A stretch of 50,632 nt of DNA, from assembly GCF_900111605.1 (NCBI RefSeq), contig NZ_FOIA01000025.1, positions 1-50,632 of the forward strand. The letters are read 5' to 3'. Positions 32,198 to 41,096 of the stretch are shown piece after piece (positions within the stretch are counted from its first letter, which is position 1; every line of letters begins with the position of its first letter). The position numbers were made by a program, and so were the translations under genes. This DNA is from Nitrosomonas marina (lineage in GTDB: Bacteria > Pseudomonadota > Gammaproteobacteria > Burkholderiales > Nitrosomonadaceae). The notes under the pieces were generated by a model. That model was not told the origin of the DNA, did no database searches, and saw nothing but the letters and a program-made list of their open reading frames with translations.

Positions 32198-32212
32198 GTC
32201 AGGTGCTGGTAT

Positions 32213-32404
32213 ATGTCTATCAGAAAAATGAGAGTTTACGAGGTGGAGTTATACCATCCGGTCGGATTGCTGCGGCGCAAGGTGTTTTATGTGTTTGCCA
32301 ACAATTATGACGATGCGATGGATAGGGTTATTAAACGATGGCCGAATGCGGAGCCGCTATCCGTGTGCTGCCTTGGGAATCGAAAAGCAACCTGGCTGAG
32401 GTAA
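32213..32404 (+). CDS. Small phage protein, 63 aa
   Basis: MSIRKMRVYEVELYHPVGLL to SVCCLGNRKATWLR. Not recognised. Confidence 0.5.
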   Translation: MSIRKMRVYEVELYHPVGLLRRKVFYVFANNYDDAMDRVIKRWPNAEPLSVCCLGNRKATWLR

Positions 32405-32406
32405 AT

Positions 32407-32607
32407 ATGGCAACCAAAATAAACATTGAAATGATCTGCGCTGATTGCGGGGCAGAAATTGATCTACAGGAACTACATTACAATGAAGTGGAGGAAGAGG
32501 ACGGCACAGATGCCGCGTTGTGTCATGACTGTATGGACAAAATGAATGGCGAAGGCATTTATAGTTTTGGGCACTTAGGATACTTTCTTAGTGACTGGAT
32601 GCAATGA
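32407..32607 (+). CDS. Small zinc-ribbon phage protein, 66 aa
   Basis: MATKINIEMICADCGAEIDL and ALCHDCMDKMNG give two CxxC pairs 37 residues apart, a zinc-ribbon layout. Overlaps the ACP gene by 4 bp. Confidence 0.55.
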   Translation: MATKINIEMICADCGAEIDLQELHYNEVEEEDGTDAALCHDCMDKMNGEGIYSFGHLGYFLSDWMQ

Positions 32608-32861
32608 GTGTAAACAAGGTTGTAAAAGGCATTCTGAGTGAGAAGCTGGGCGTAGATCGTCGATCGATCAGGATGGATTCTCGTATCGGTGATGACCTGT
32701 GCGCTGATTCACTAAAGTTTCTGGAGATCATCATCGCGCTGGAAAGCGAGCTCGATATCAGTATTGAGGATTCGGATGCTGAAAAGGTTGTGACGGTGCG
32801 GGACCTGTTAGATGTTGTGAGAAACGAGGTTGATTTGAAGCGTCAGGCAAAGGCCGCCTGA
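32604..32861 (+). CDS. Phage-encoded acyl carrier protein
   Basis: 85 residues, acidic and helical. GDDLCADSLKFLEIIIALES carries the DSL motif whose Ser (Ser36) takes the 4'-phosphopantetheine arm; IGDDL, ELDISIEDSDAEKV and TVRDLLDVV follow the ACP plan. ACPs carry acyl chains for fatty-acid and related synthesis. No synthase, acyltransferase or PPTase gene is near, so it would have to use host enzymes. It sits between the zinc-ribbon gene and the lysozyme gene. Confidence 0.85.
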   Translation: MSVNKVVKGILSEKLGVDRRSIRMDSRIGDDLCADSLKFLEIIIALESELDISIEDSDAEKVVTVRDLLDVVRNEVDLKRQAKAA

Positions 32862-32902
32862 TGTTAATAATTTAGACCACAATTGAGGCAGAGAAAATTA
32901 AC

Positions 32903-33409
32903 ATGGAACTGAGCGGAAAAGGTATTGAATTCCTTAAATCGATTGAGATGTTTCGGTCAAAGCCGTATGACGATCAGACCGGGAAAGATGTTGAGCACTG
33001 GGTTAAGGGCGCGACAATCGGGTATGGGCATCTAATAAGTTGGCCTGAATGGGAATTGTTCGGCAGAAGTTATAAGCACGCCGGAATAACGCAATGCGTA
33101 GGTGAGTGGATGTTTGCAAGTGATTTGCAACCGTTTGTCGACAGCGTTAATGAAAGAGTGCATGTCGTTGTTGCTCAGAATCAATTCGATGCGCTGGTGA
33201 TCCTGGCATTCAACATAGGAATCGGCAATTTTGGCAGTTCATCCGCACTCAAACTGATCAACAATCCATATTCCAGAACCGGTTACGTTAGCCTTGAAGC
33301 AGCATGGAAGGCTTGGAAAAAATCACAAGGGAGAGTGATGCAGGGGCTCATAAATCGGCGCCATGCGGAGTGGAGAATCTACTCTGAAGGCGTCTACGAG
33401 CGGTGGTAA
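32903..33409 (+). CDS. GH24 (T4-type) lysozyme, endolysin
   Basis: 168 residues. Catalytic triad region: Glu15 (KSIEMFRSKPY), Asp24 (DDQTG) and Thr38 (ATIGYGHLI), then FDALVILAFNIGIGNFGSS and GLINRRHAEWRIY, all typical of GH24. Cleaves peptidoglycan at lysis. No signal peptide; a holin is expected but none is obvious next to it. The small membrane proteins at 24739, 24865 and 27096 are far away. Confidence 0.88.
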   Translation: MELSGKGIEFLKSIEMFRSKPYDDQTGKDVEHWVKGATIGYGHLISWPEWELFGRSYKHAGITQCVGEWMFASDLQPFVDSVNERVHVVVAQNQFDALVILAFNIGIGNFGSSSALKLINNPYSRTGYVSLEAAWKAWKKSQGRVMQGLINRRHAEWRIYSEGVYERW

Positions 33410-33437
33410 CAATTAATAACTACGCAGTGAGGATAAA

Positions 33438-33932
33438 TTGAAATTTAAACTGAAAATATTGAACAATGGCATTACTAAAGCTGATTTAACCCCGAAAACG
33501 CCCGGCAGCGCTGGTATCGATCTAATGGCTGTTGGTATTGATGGAATGCCTGATGGCGACTTTGTTATTCCGCCGAACGAAACGCGACTGGTGAGGACCG
33601 GTATTGCGATTCATCTTGATAACCCAGGGTACGCGGCTATGTTGTTGCCACGGTCCGGAATGGGGCATAAGCACGGAATCGTATTAGGCAATCTGGTCGG
33701 GCTTATTGATTCGGATTACCAGGGTGAATTGATGGTTTCAGCGTGGAACAGGAGCGGCAAGGTGTTCAAGGTTGAGCATCTTACACGCATCGCGCAGATG
33801 ATTATTGTGCCTGTGGCGAAGCTGGAGTTCGAGATCGTTGAGAATTTTGATGAAACGATACGGGGATCTGGCGGCCTTGGATCGACGGGCACAAAAGGCG
33901 GAGTAGTTGGCCCTGGCTTTGGGTTGTTCTGA
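33438..33932 (+). CDS. dut: dUTPase
   Basis: 164 residues. Trimeric dUTP pyrophosphatase with the motifs [20 protein letters not shown] (RSG), [10 protein letters not shown] and RIAQMIIVP, and the C-terminal P-loop-like [14 protein letters not shown]. Removes dUTP and supplies dUMP. TTG start at 33438 with SD GAGG; the next in-frame ATG would remove the first strand. Confidence 0.93.
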   Translation: MKFKLKILNNGITKADLTPKTPGSAGIDLMAVGIDGMPDGDFVIPPNETRLVRTGIAIHLDNPGYAAMLLPRSGMGHKHGIVLGNLVGLIDSDYQGELMVSAWNRSGKVFKVEHLTRIAQMIIVPVAKLEFEIVENFDETIRGSGGLGSTGTKGGVVGPGFGLF

Positions 33933-34004
33933 TTCAGAAAGTGTTGGATGAGAATTTCGACAAATTAATTGAAGAATCGAATAAGGATTGAGAGTGACAA
34001 AATC

Positions 34005-34526
34005 ATGGGCTGGAAAAACGTTAAAGAACATTACAATCTGGATGGGCGCATCGTTTATATTGATGAGAATGGTGATATCTGTATAGGCGATGAGTTATTA
34101 ATCAAGAGAGCGGTTATAAGACTCGAAACGAATAGCACTCATGTGTATGGGGATGTTAGTGTCTTGGGATTTACGTTGAATCGCATAGACTACGACGAGT
34201 TAAAAAGTCTTATAAATACTCCTGACCAATTTGAAAAATCTTTGCCTGTTTATACATACAAAGATGGAGTAATTGTTGAGAAGCAATGTGAAGAATACGG
34301 CTGGCCGAATGTGACGCACGACGGCTGTTTAATGCGCGATGATATGTATTCAAAGAGCCGTGCGAAGGCTGTTAAGCTTGCAAAGAGATACTTGGATTCC
34401 ATGACAAAAAAAGCCGCGAGAGAAGTGTCATCGGCCAGGCGTAAGCTTGAGCGCTCAAAAGAAAAGTTGCTCGAAATTAAGAAGATAAAAAAAAGATTTA
34501 ACGAGACGTGCAAGAACGCCGATTAG
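34005..34526 (+). CDS. Hypothetical phage protein, 173 aa
   Basis: MGWKNVKEHYNLDGRIVYID, a beta-rich N-terminal half, then a highly basic coiled coil (SARRKLERSKEKLLEIKKIK). The pattern WPNVTHDGCLMRDDMY recurs in phage proteins of unknown role. Converges with the minus-strand virion block, sharing 4 bp at the stops. Confidence 0.6.
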   Translation: MGWKNVKEHYNLDGRIVYIDENGDICIGDELLIKRAVIRLETNSTHVYGDVSVLGFTLNRIDYDELKSLINTPDQFEKSLPVYTYKDGVIVEKQCEEYGWPNVTHDGCLMRDDMYSKSRAKAVKLAKRYLDSMTKKAAREVSSARRKLERSKEKLLEIKKIKKRFNETCKNAD

Positions 34527-37426
34527 TCGCTCAACCCACCCGTAACAACGTGCGCAATCCTGCGGTCCTTAACATCCTGGCCGACTTCGTTTGAGTTGAT
34601 GACTATAGGTTGCTGATTGCGTTTTCCTGATCCCGACGTAAGCTGTTCAGATATTGACGGCGCGTCGGGTATTTTGTGCTGCATGGCTGGTATTTTTGGC
34701 GCGACCGGTGTCGGCGCTGATACAGTCTGTGTCGTGGTAATATTAGGCGCCTGAAGTGATGCCATGTAGCTGGCGTATTTTGTTTGCCTGTCATCCAAGC
34801 CATTTAAGCCGCCATTAATGCCGCGTGTGACGGACGAAACATCGCCGGTCCTGGCTTTTTCACCAAGATTGTTCTTTTGCCAGTACCATGCAGAGATTTT
34901 GGCTGCCATTTCTGGCTTTGAGGCAAGGTCAGGGTATTTTACAAGATCAATACCCAAATCTTTGCTCGCCGCTTCATAGTTGTTGCGACCGGTAAGCTGT
35001 GTATGGCCGCGTCCGCGGAATTTATACGCATCACCCGGATTGACATTACCCATGCGACCGCCATACATGATCTCGGCTACTGCTTCAGGTCCTTGCGCCA
35101 TGGCCTGCTCTATTGCCGCGCGACCTTTGCTTTTCGCTGTCTTGCTGACTTCCATAATTCTGTCAGGACTTCGATAATTGAAGCTTTCTTCCATCTGCGT
35201 GAATCCTGCGGATTCGTGCGACATCTGCGCCATGAACATTGCGCGTTCCTTCGGATCGGTTATGCCTGCCCGATCCATTTGACGAACAAGTGCCGCTTCA
35301 TTTCTTTCAGCATTTTCTGATTTCCCGCCACCAAAAATTCTACCCATCATCCCTGACAAAGAGAATCCGGTGCTGTCGTCATTACTCGCCTCTGAAACCA
35401 GATCAAGCAGCATGCCCTTTTCGCGTTTGGCTCGATTCAAGGTTGATTTGCGCGTTTTCCTGCTTGAACTCTTGAAAAGCGGGTCATTGTTTTTTATTTT
35501 AAAGTCCTGGACCGCAGTTATAATGTCCGCATCCGACATTTTGTCAACGTTCCTGCCTTCAAGTGATTTCTGGATAACCGATGTGTTGCCACCGAACTGA
35601 ACAGCCGTACTAAACACGGCATCCTGAACGGCTTTGCCGCGTTCGGACAGATCGATACCGGAACTGGCCAGTTTTTCCATCTGCGGATCAAAGTGAGTTT
35701 CCCTGATAAAGTTATGCTGCGCTTTTCCGAAATCTGGATCATTTTCTGCTATTTCGCGCCATTTCTTGTTGAACGCGTCCGTTCCAGGCTTTAGGTCGGA
35801 AAATTGCTGGCCATATTCTGTGGATCCAAGAAAGCCTTGCAATGTCCCTCTGTTGGAAGATAGCTGATATGTTCCGTATGATGGGCCGCCAAAGTCGCCG
35901 TCTCCTGTCGATATTGCGCCGGCGCCTTCTCTTCCTGATTCAAGCATTCTGCTTGTTTGGCCAAGCGTCCAGTCTTTGTCGGTTTGCGTAATACTGCTGA
36001 ATTTTTCCCTTATGCTTTTGACTATGCTTGAGTTTTTTACGGCATCAACACCTTTGGATATTGACCCCTTTACATCTATGCCGAATTTGTCTTTGATGGA
36101 TTCTGTGAGGGAGTTCCAGGTAGAAGATATCTTGTTGCTGATTGAGTCAAACATGGACCCAAATTTATTCATGAGGCTATTGAATTGATCTTCCATGGTT
36201 GATAGCGATCTGTTCCAAGCCCCAGCCAATTCATCCTTGATATCAAATTTTTCGCCTATGATATCGCTTAGATATTCGCCAGCATTCCTGCCAGCCATGT
36301 CACCAAGAAATATTCCGCCTAATGCGCCCAATACTCCACCAGCTGCCGTTCCAGCCGGACCCGCTAGTGACCCAACAGCTGCTCCTGCTTTGCCGCCGGC
36401 ATACGCACCGGCAAGAATTCCGGTTGTTCCAGTAAATCCGCGTACAATCTTTTTGTTTCGGTCGCCTGTTTCAAGGTCATCGTCCGAGAATCCTGAATAC
36501 AGGTCAAAAATACTTTTTGCTCCAGTAAACAATGCTGCCATGCCTGGGATTCGTTTCGCGACTGCACCGATTATTGCGGTAATAATCCCGGCTCCGAGGA
36601 TGTAGGTCAAAAAACCTCCACCGCCAGAAGTTACTGGCTTTTCTTCAATGCTTTTGAGCCTTTGATTGGCCACCTTGCTAAATGTCGTCTCTTCCTTCCT
36701 GAACAGCTTTATCTCGCCAAATATGCGCCTGAACCATCGGTCAGTGCGCTTTTGCTCTTTACCGGATCCGGTCGAGAATATCTGGTACCCGCGCGCGATA
36801 GGTTGGGCAACTTCTCCGAATGCTTTTACCGTTGGATCGGTATCTTCAAGCCCCGAACTGGCGTCGGCAACTGCGCTGGCGATTTTCTCGGCTGCGCTGC
36901 TGATAAAGCGTCCGTCCATGTCTGCGGTTGTGCTGCTGTCTACTGTCTTGTCATGACTTAAATAAGCGTCGTCTTTGGAGTTGGTGTCATTGTTTTTTTT
37001 ACTTACAAAGCGCCCTTTTTCATCGCGCTCTGGCGTGGCTGTGGCATCGTCACGTTTCGGTACAAACGATCGTTTTCGTGCTGTCGGGGTTGCAGTTGGT
37101 TTCGATTGAGCCATTTCATCGAAAAGCGATGAACTTGATGGCGCAGAATCATATCGCCTGCCACCAGAATCGCGCACGGTTTGTTCTGATCGCGCAGGTA
37201 ATGGCAGAGCAGCGGCTGTCTTCTTTTGTCGCTCTGTGGCTCGATTTATAGCGCCGGTTTGTGTCGGTATTTTTACTTTTGCGGTTACATTGATCCCTTT
37301 GCCATCACCAAACAGCTTGGATTTGATATCTCGAATATCGTTTCTGATGTTCTGCCAGGTTTCCATCGTTTTTTTAATGTCTACCGGTTCGCCAATAAGG
37401 AAGCCTTTATTATCACTTTTGAGCAT
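34523..37426 (-). CDS. Large virion protein with two cell-wall-degrading domains
   Basis: 967 residues. The N-terminal 240 residues are disordered and charged. A hydrophobic segment (FLTYILGAGIITAIIGAVA) and a glycine-zipper region (GKAGAAVGSLAGPAGTAAGG) follow, able to enter membranes. Next comes a lysozyme-like domain (FGGPSYGTYQLSSNRGTLQ, then HFDPQMEKLASSGIDLSERG). At the C terminus is a GH19 chitinase-like domain with MAQMSHESAGF, MEESFNY, KFRGRGHTQLTGRNNYEAAS and ISAWYWQKN. Such proteins are carried in the tail or capsid and open the wall and inner membrane during DNA entry. Probably ejected or tail-tip located; this is inferred. Confidence 0.78.
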   Translation of the reverse strand: MLKSDNKGFLIGEPVDIKKTMETWQNIRNDIRDIKSKLFGDGKGINVTAKVKIPTQTGAINRATERQKKTAAALPLPARSEQTVRDSGGRRYDSAPSSSSLFDEMAQSKPTATPTARKRSFVPKRDDATATPERDEKGRFVSKKNNDTNSKDDAYLSHDKTVDSSTTADMDGRFISSAAEKIASAVADASSGLEDTDPTVKAFGEVAQPIARGYQIFSTGSGKEQKRTDRWFRRIFGEIKLFRKEETTFSKVANQRLKSIEEKPVTSGGGGFLTYILGAGIITAIIGAVAKRIPGMAALFTGAKSIFDLYSGFSDDDLETGDRNKKIVRGFTGTTGILAGAYAGGKAGAAVGSLAGPAGTAAGGVLGALGGIFLGDMAGRNAGEYLSDIIGEKFDIKDELAGAWNRSLSTMEDQFNSLMNKFGSMFDSISNKISSTWNSLTESIKDKFGIDVKGSISKGVDAVKNSSIVKSIREKFSSITQTDKDWTLGQTSRMLESGREGAGAISTGDGDFGGPSYGTYQLSSNRGTLQGFLGSTEYGQQFSDLKPGTDAFNKKWREIAENDPDFGKAQHNFIRETHFDPQMEKLASSGIDLSERGKAVQDAVFSTAVQFGGNTSVIQKSLEGRNVDKMSDADIITAVQDFKIKNNDPLFKSSSRKTRKSTLNRAKREKGMLLDLVSEASNDDSTGFSLSGMMGRIFGGGKSENAERNEAALVRQMDRAGITDPKERAMFMAQMSHESAGFTQMEESFNYRSPDRIMEVSKTAKSKGRAAIEQAMAQGPEAVAEIMYGGRMGNVNPGDAYKFRGRGHTQLTGRNNYEAASKDLGIDLVKYPDLASKPEMAAKISAWYWQKNNLGEKARTGDVSSVTRGINGGLNGLDDRQTKYASYMASLQAPNITTTQTVSAPTPVAPKIPAMQHKIPDAPSISEQLTSGSGKRNQQPIVINSNEVGQDVKDRRIAHVVTGGLSD

Positions 37427-37432
37427 AATTAA

Positions 37433-38344
37433 TTACCTGGATACGAAAGTGTCTATTTGAGAGAACGTCATCTGTATCTCCTGCATGGCGTCCTCACGCC
37501 GCGACAGGCTGTATTCGATGTTGGACGGGCGGAACCAGCCGATGTCCTCATAAGCGCTATATGGGATGCTGGCGTCGGTGATAAACGAGTGAACGATCCT
37601 GAATTTGATGGCGTACTTGGCTGGTACGCCGACAGTGCCATCATTCGATGCGGTAAAGTAGTGATGATCAATGTACCATTTTTTAAGGACGCCATATTGA
37701 TCATCCATGGTAGTAACACGTAATTCGACTGGCTCATTGCCCTGTACGCTGTCAAGAACAGCACCGCCAATACGTTTTTTCTCGCCTGATACGGTATAAG
37801 GTGCGTAGTCCAGTTCAGTTGCGAACATGTTGAACCATGGTGATACCCAGTCGCCCATTAATTCGCTGGATACTTCGATAAGAAACAGATTTTTCTTGGA
37901 TAGCCGAGACGATTTCATCGTTTCGTATATTTGCAGGGCTTCGGTAGGCGTGATGCCACCGAAAACCGGCGTAGGCCGTCCCCAATATCGAGTTTGTGAC
38001 GCAACCGCGCTCATGCCTGGCAGAATGTCGTTCAATAATCCTGAGTCGAGTACACGCAGTCCTGCTGAATTGATATCGCCCTGCAGGATGTCGCCAACGA
38101 CGCCGCCACCAACATTCAGAGCCCGGTGCGCCTGTATCGGGATGTGTTCGTTGATCGCGTTCCTGACAACATTTGTAGCTGTGGCAGCACCTATCTTTGA
38201 CACAGCCTGCGCCAGTTCGCCGCCGCCCATCATATTGGCTGCGTGCTGACCGAGGGTGTTGGTTGTGTTAGTAGTTCCTGATATAACCGAGCCGATGGCT
38301 CCTTTCTGTGACAAACTTTTTGCCACGTCATTGTATAGTGACAT
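37433..38344 (-). CDS. Tail tube/baseplate-type protein (T4 gp19/gp54-like), tentative
   Basis: 303 residues. The C-terminal half (ELRVTTMDDQYGVLKKWYID, SNDGTVGVPAKYAIKFRIVH, RPSNIEYSLSRREDAMQEIQ) has the strand order and the terminal mean-slope of tube-fold proteins of contractile tails. The N-terminal 130 residues are Gly/Ala-rich and unassigned. It lies 6 bp upstream of the two-lysin protein, consistent with a shared baseplate or tube position. Confidence 0.55.
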   Translation of the reverse strand: MSLYNDVAKSLSQKGAIGSVISGTTNTTNTLGQHAANMMGGGELAQAVSKIGAATATNVVRNAINEHIPIQAHRALNVGGGVVGDILQGDINSAGLRVLDSGLLNDILPGMSAVASQTRYWGRPTPVFGGITPTEALQIYETMKSSRLSKKNLFLIEVSSELMGDWVSPWFNMFATELDYAPYTVSGEKKRIGGAVLDSVQGNEPVELRVTTMDDQYGVLKKWYIDHHYFTASNDGTVGVPAKYAIKFRIVHSFITDASIPYSAYEDIGWFRPSNIEYSLSRREDAMQEIQMTFSQIDTFVSR

Positions 38345-38346
38345 TT

Positions 38347-40089
38347 TTAATCGCCCATAATGCTGTCGATGTATTTGAGCCCCTTGCTTGATATTTCGCT
38401 CAGTCGCTTTGATGATCGCTTGCTTTTTGCTACTGACATAAGCACTTCGCGTATCTCCCGCAGGTCAACATCACCCTGCGTTGCGCTATCCATCTTAGGA
38501 TCTTCACCGCTTCGATTTCCGAAGCCCCCGCCGCTTCGATTTCCGAAGCCATCGTCATTGGTTTCGTCTTCATCCTTGGCCTTGACGATTGCCGCGTATG
38601 TTTTCGCCTGGTCCTCATCCAGCAACATTTCTTTAGTCAAAAAGTCTTCCATTATTTCTTCAGTAGCGCCGATATCTTTCATTTGCTGCATGGCTTGAAC
38701 CAAAATCATGCCGGCATTCATTGAATCCTGTCTGGTTCGTTGCTTCTCGGCTTCGAGTGCAGAAATAGATCCGTAAAAATTGACGGTCCATGGTCGCTCG
38801 CTTGCACTGAAAACGACGCCATATTTCTTCAGCGTATGAATGTCGATGATGTGATAGATGAAATCGGCCAGCGATGTCCGTATGTGTCTCGCATTCTCCG
38901 CAGCCTGGGCGGATGTCCGGAAAAACCCGCCTTCACCGAGCCCGCCAGCCATTTGATCCGCAAAACCGATCATTGACATGTCGACGCCAATGCCCCCGGA
39001 CAGTAGGCGAGCATGAAAAATAACATCCTCCACAGTTATGGTGCCGGTACGTTCGGTCTGTCCGCCATCCGCATTGCTGATAGTTGTCAGTTGCTTCTCA
39101 CCCCATACAGGAATCATGTGCCAGATACGCTCAAGTAACGGCTTGCCTTCCTGTACCGCCGTTTCTGCCCGTTTCTTGGATGATTCAAACATTGTTTTAA
39201 CTGATGCCAGAAAGCTTTTTTGCTGCTCAAGCGTCATTGATTCCATGTTTAACTGCAGCATTTTTTCATCGATAGAATCAATCCATCGCTGACCTACGAG
39301 ACCGATCAGCGAAGCGTACAGGTTGTCGTAAGCCTGTTCGACGTTATAAAGCAGAGATCCGCCCGCCATACTCGGCATGACCGGCACGCTATCCAGATCA
39401 TCCTCAGTGATCATCATGCGGATTGCTTTTTCGACTACGCCGTGTTGCGGCACCCATTGCGTGCGCGGCATTTTAAGTCTGGCCATTTGTGCTACGGTCA
39501 ATCGTTCAGGATTCCGCTCGTTGATAAATGACTGAAACCCTATCGTTCGGTTGCCGCGCTCGAATGGCTGTATCAGCTGAGGCCGCACGAGTTCATCGGT
39601 GTAAAGATCGACAACGCCAACATTGTCTTTTGAGTAAATCCTTGCGTATGCGTCACCGAACGCGGCGCCAGTGTATGCGCATTGATAGGCTTTTTTATTC
39701 AGGATAGGGCCGAGGGTATCTTTGATTTCCTCAGTCATGCTTTTCAGTTTCTTGTTGCTTTCCGTGTCCGGCTTTTGTTCGATAAAAACCACATCGCCGG
39801 TTGTTTCGTGACCGCCCAAGGCTGACGTGACAAGTAATTTCAGAGATGACGACACTATCGCATCTGACTCCATGTCATCCCACTTGTTGTAGATAACCTG
39901 ACGTGCCCTTGCGCCGCGTCTCCCGGTACCAAGCAGTGATGCAATGGTGGTTGATCCGCCGCCATATAAATAGGCGTCCTCTGGTTTTATCTCGTTTGCA
40001 GGGGTGATATGTTCAGCCGACCACCGTTTGGCTGGCATTCCGAGTTTGGCAAGGAAACTGCTTTGTTTGATGTTTGGCATACCGGGCAA
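38347..40089 (-). CDS. Portal protein
   Basis: 580 residues. Ring-forming head-vertex channel for DNA entry and exit. Typical features are the early KWDDMESDAIVSSSLKLLVT, AFGDAYARIYSKDNVGVVDL, RMMITEDDLDSVPV, the long helices (MTLEQQKSFLASVKTMFESS), a tunnel-loop area (IGVDMSMIGFADQMAGGLGE) and a charged C terminus. A GFGNRSG-type unit is duplicated in the tail because a 24-bp DNA unit (38507-38550) is repeated. Transcribed divergently from the protease gene. Confidence 0.82.
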   Translation of the reverse strand: MPGMPNIKQSSFLAKLGMPAKRWSAEHITPANEIKPEDAYLYGGGSTTIASLLGTGRRGARARQVIYNKWDDMESDAIVSSSLKLLVTSALGGHETTGDVVFIEQKPDTESNKKLKSMTEEIKDTLGPILNKKAYQCAYTGAAFGDAYARIYSKDNVGVVDLYTDELVRPQLIQPFERGNRTIGFQSFINERNPERLTVAQMARLKMPRTQWVPQHGVVEKAIRMMITEDDLDSVPVMPSMAGGSLLYNVEQAYDNLYASLIGLVGQRWIDSIDEKMLQLNMESMTLEQQKSFLASVKTMFESSKKRAETAVQEGKPLLERIWHMIPVWGEKQLTTISNADGGQTERTGTITVEDVIFHARLLSGGIGVDMSMIGFADQMAGGLGEGGFFRTSAQAAENARHIRTSLADFIYHIIDIHTLKKYGVVFSASERPWTVNFYGSISALEAEKQRTRQDSMNAGMILVQAMQQMKDIGATEEIMEDFLTKEMLLDEDQAKTYAAIVKAKDEDETNDDGFGNRSGGGFGNRSGEDPKMDSATQGDVDLREIREVLMSVAKSKRSSKRLSEISSKGLKYIDSIMGD

Positions 40090-40147
40090 TTATAGGTTTT
40101 TAGTCAATTGCAAAATGGTATGTTGTAACTGGCTTCCAATAGTGCTG

Positions 40148-40181
40148 ATTTTCCGCAGCCGGTCGATCAATTGCGGAAAAT
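40148..40181. promoter_or_regulatory. Inverted repeat in divergent portal/protease control region
   Basis: ATTTTCCGCA (40148-40157) and TGCGGAAAAT (40172-40181) are perfect 10-bp arms with a 14-bp spacer, inside the only divergent intergenic region of the virion genes (40090-40246). A likely activator or repressor site for late expression in both directions. Confidence 0.55.
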
Positions 40182-40246
40182 TGCAATAAATGCCTTGTCT
40201 CAGGTCGGCATTATTACCCGTGTTGATTAATCACGGAGTAATAGTT

Positions 40247-41092
40247 ATGCCTCAAAAAACGCCAAAGATTCGCTATTCATTGAAAGACAGAGGGCGACAG
40301 TACACCGGCAAGGTGCGTAATTTCAATATTCGGGCGCTGTTTGACTTTGTAAATAGTGACGCATGCCAGGAAACGGTTGAATCGCGCGGCATGATCGGTT
40401 ACTACGGCCATTGGCCAAGAGTCCGGTTCGGCATGGACCCGACAGAGGGTGGTTTGGATAACGGCAAGCCGGTGCCGGTTGAGCCCGCTTTTGTCACGAC
40501 TCACCTGAAAATGTTTGATGATGGGATGGTTGAGCATGTGGCCGAGTTTTTCGATACAGCATCTGGAAAACTGGCGGAAAAGCTGTTTTTCGACAGCAAA
40601 ACAGGCGGCTTTTCGTCTGCAATCGACGCCTCAATAAACAAGTTCTATGGGTTTGATTATGTGATAGAGCCTAACTTCCTGAACAATTCATTCCGGGGGG
40701 TGACGCTTGATGATGCCATGGGCGGAAGCCTTGGCGAACTGACCTATGACGATGTGTACGCGGCTGAGTGTGAAGAATACGCCAGAAACATGATGGCTTT
40801 GCTAGACAGCATCAAGGGCGAGCGTGAAGCATCAAGTGAGACGATTGAGCGCCTGCAGCAGGACAATGAGCAGCTTATGTCATTCCTGGCAAGTCATAAC
40901 GTTGATGCGGCTGCCGTTCTGGATTCTTCTCGCGGCTCGTCTCATATCCTGGTCGATCGAAGCGCGAAAGAGCAGCTTCTTGATGACGTGAACAGCTTCG
41001 GTAATGAAACGCTTCCCCAGGCTGGCCAACGGGAAGAGGTTGTTATTGATGACAAAGCGTACCAGCGAATTCACACGCGCATGAACCGATAA
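40247..41092 (+). CDS. Probable prohead protease/scaffold protein
   Basis: 281 residues from ATG 40247 (SD GGAG). IRALFDFVNSDACQETVESR then GMIGYYGHWPRVRFGMDP, FVTTHLKMFDDGMVEHVAEF and KLFFDSKTGGFSSAIDA follow the plan of capsid proteases joined to a helical scaffold (SSETIERLQQDNEQLMSFLA). A catalytic Ser/His pair cannot be assigned with certainty. Position directly before the connector and capsid genes supports the call. Confidence 0.6.
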   Translation: MPQKTPKIRYSLKDRGRQYTGKVRNFNIRALFDFVNSDACQETVESRGMIGYYGHWPRVRFGMDPTEGGLDNGKPVPVEPAFVTTHLKMFDDGMVEHVAEFFDTASGKLAEKLFFDSKTGGFSSAIDASINKFYGFDYVIEPNFLNNSFRGVTLDDAMGGSLGELTYDDVYAAECEEYARNMMALLDSIKGEREASSETIERLQQDNEQLMSFLASHNVDAAAVLDSSRGSSHILVDRSAKEQLLDDVNSFGNETLPQAGQREEVVIDDKAYQRIHTRMNR

Positions 41093-41096
41093 GAAC

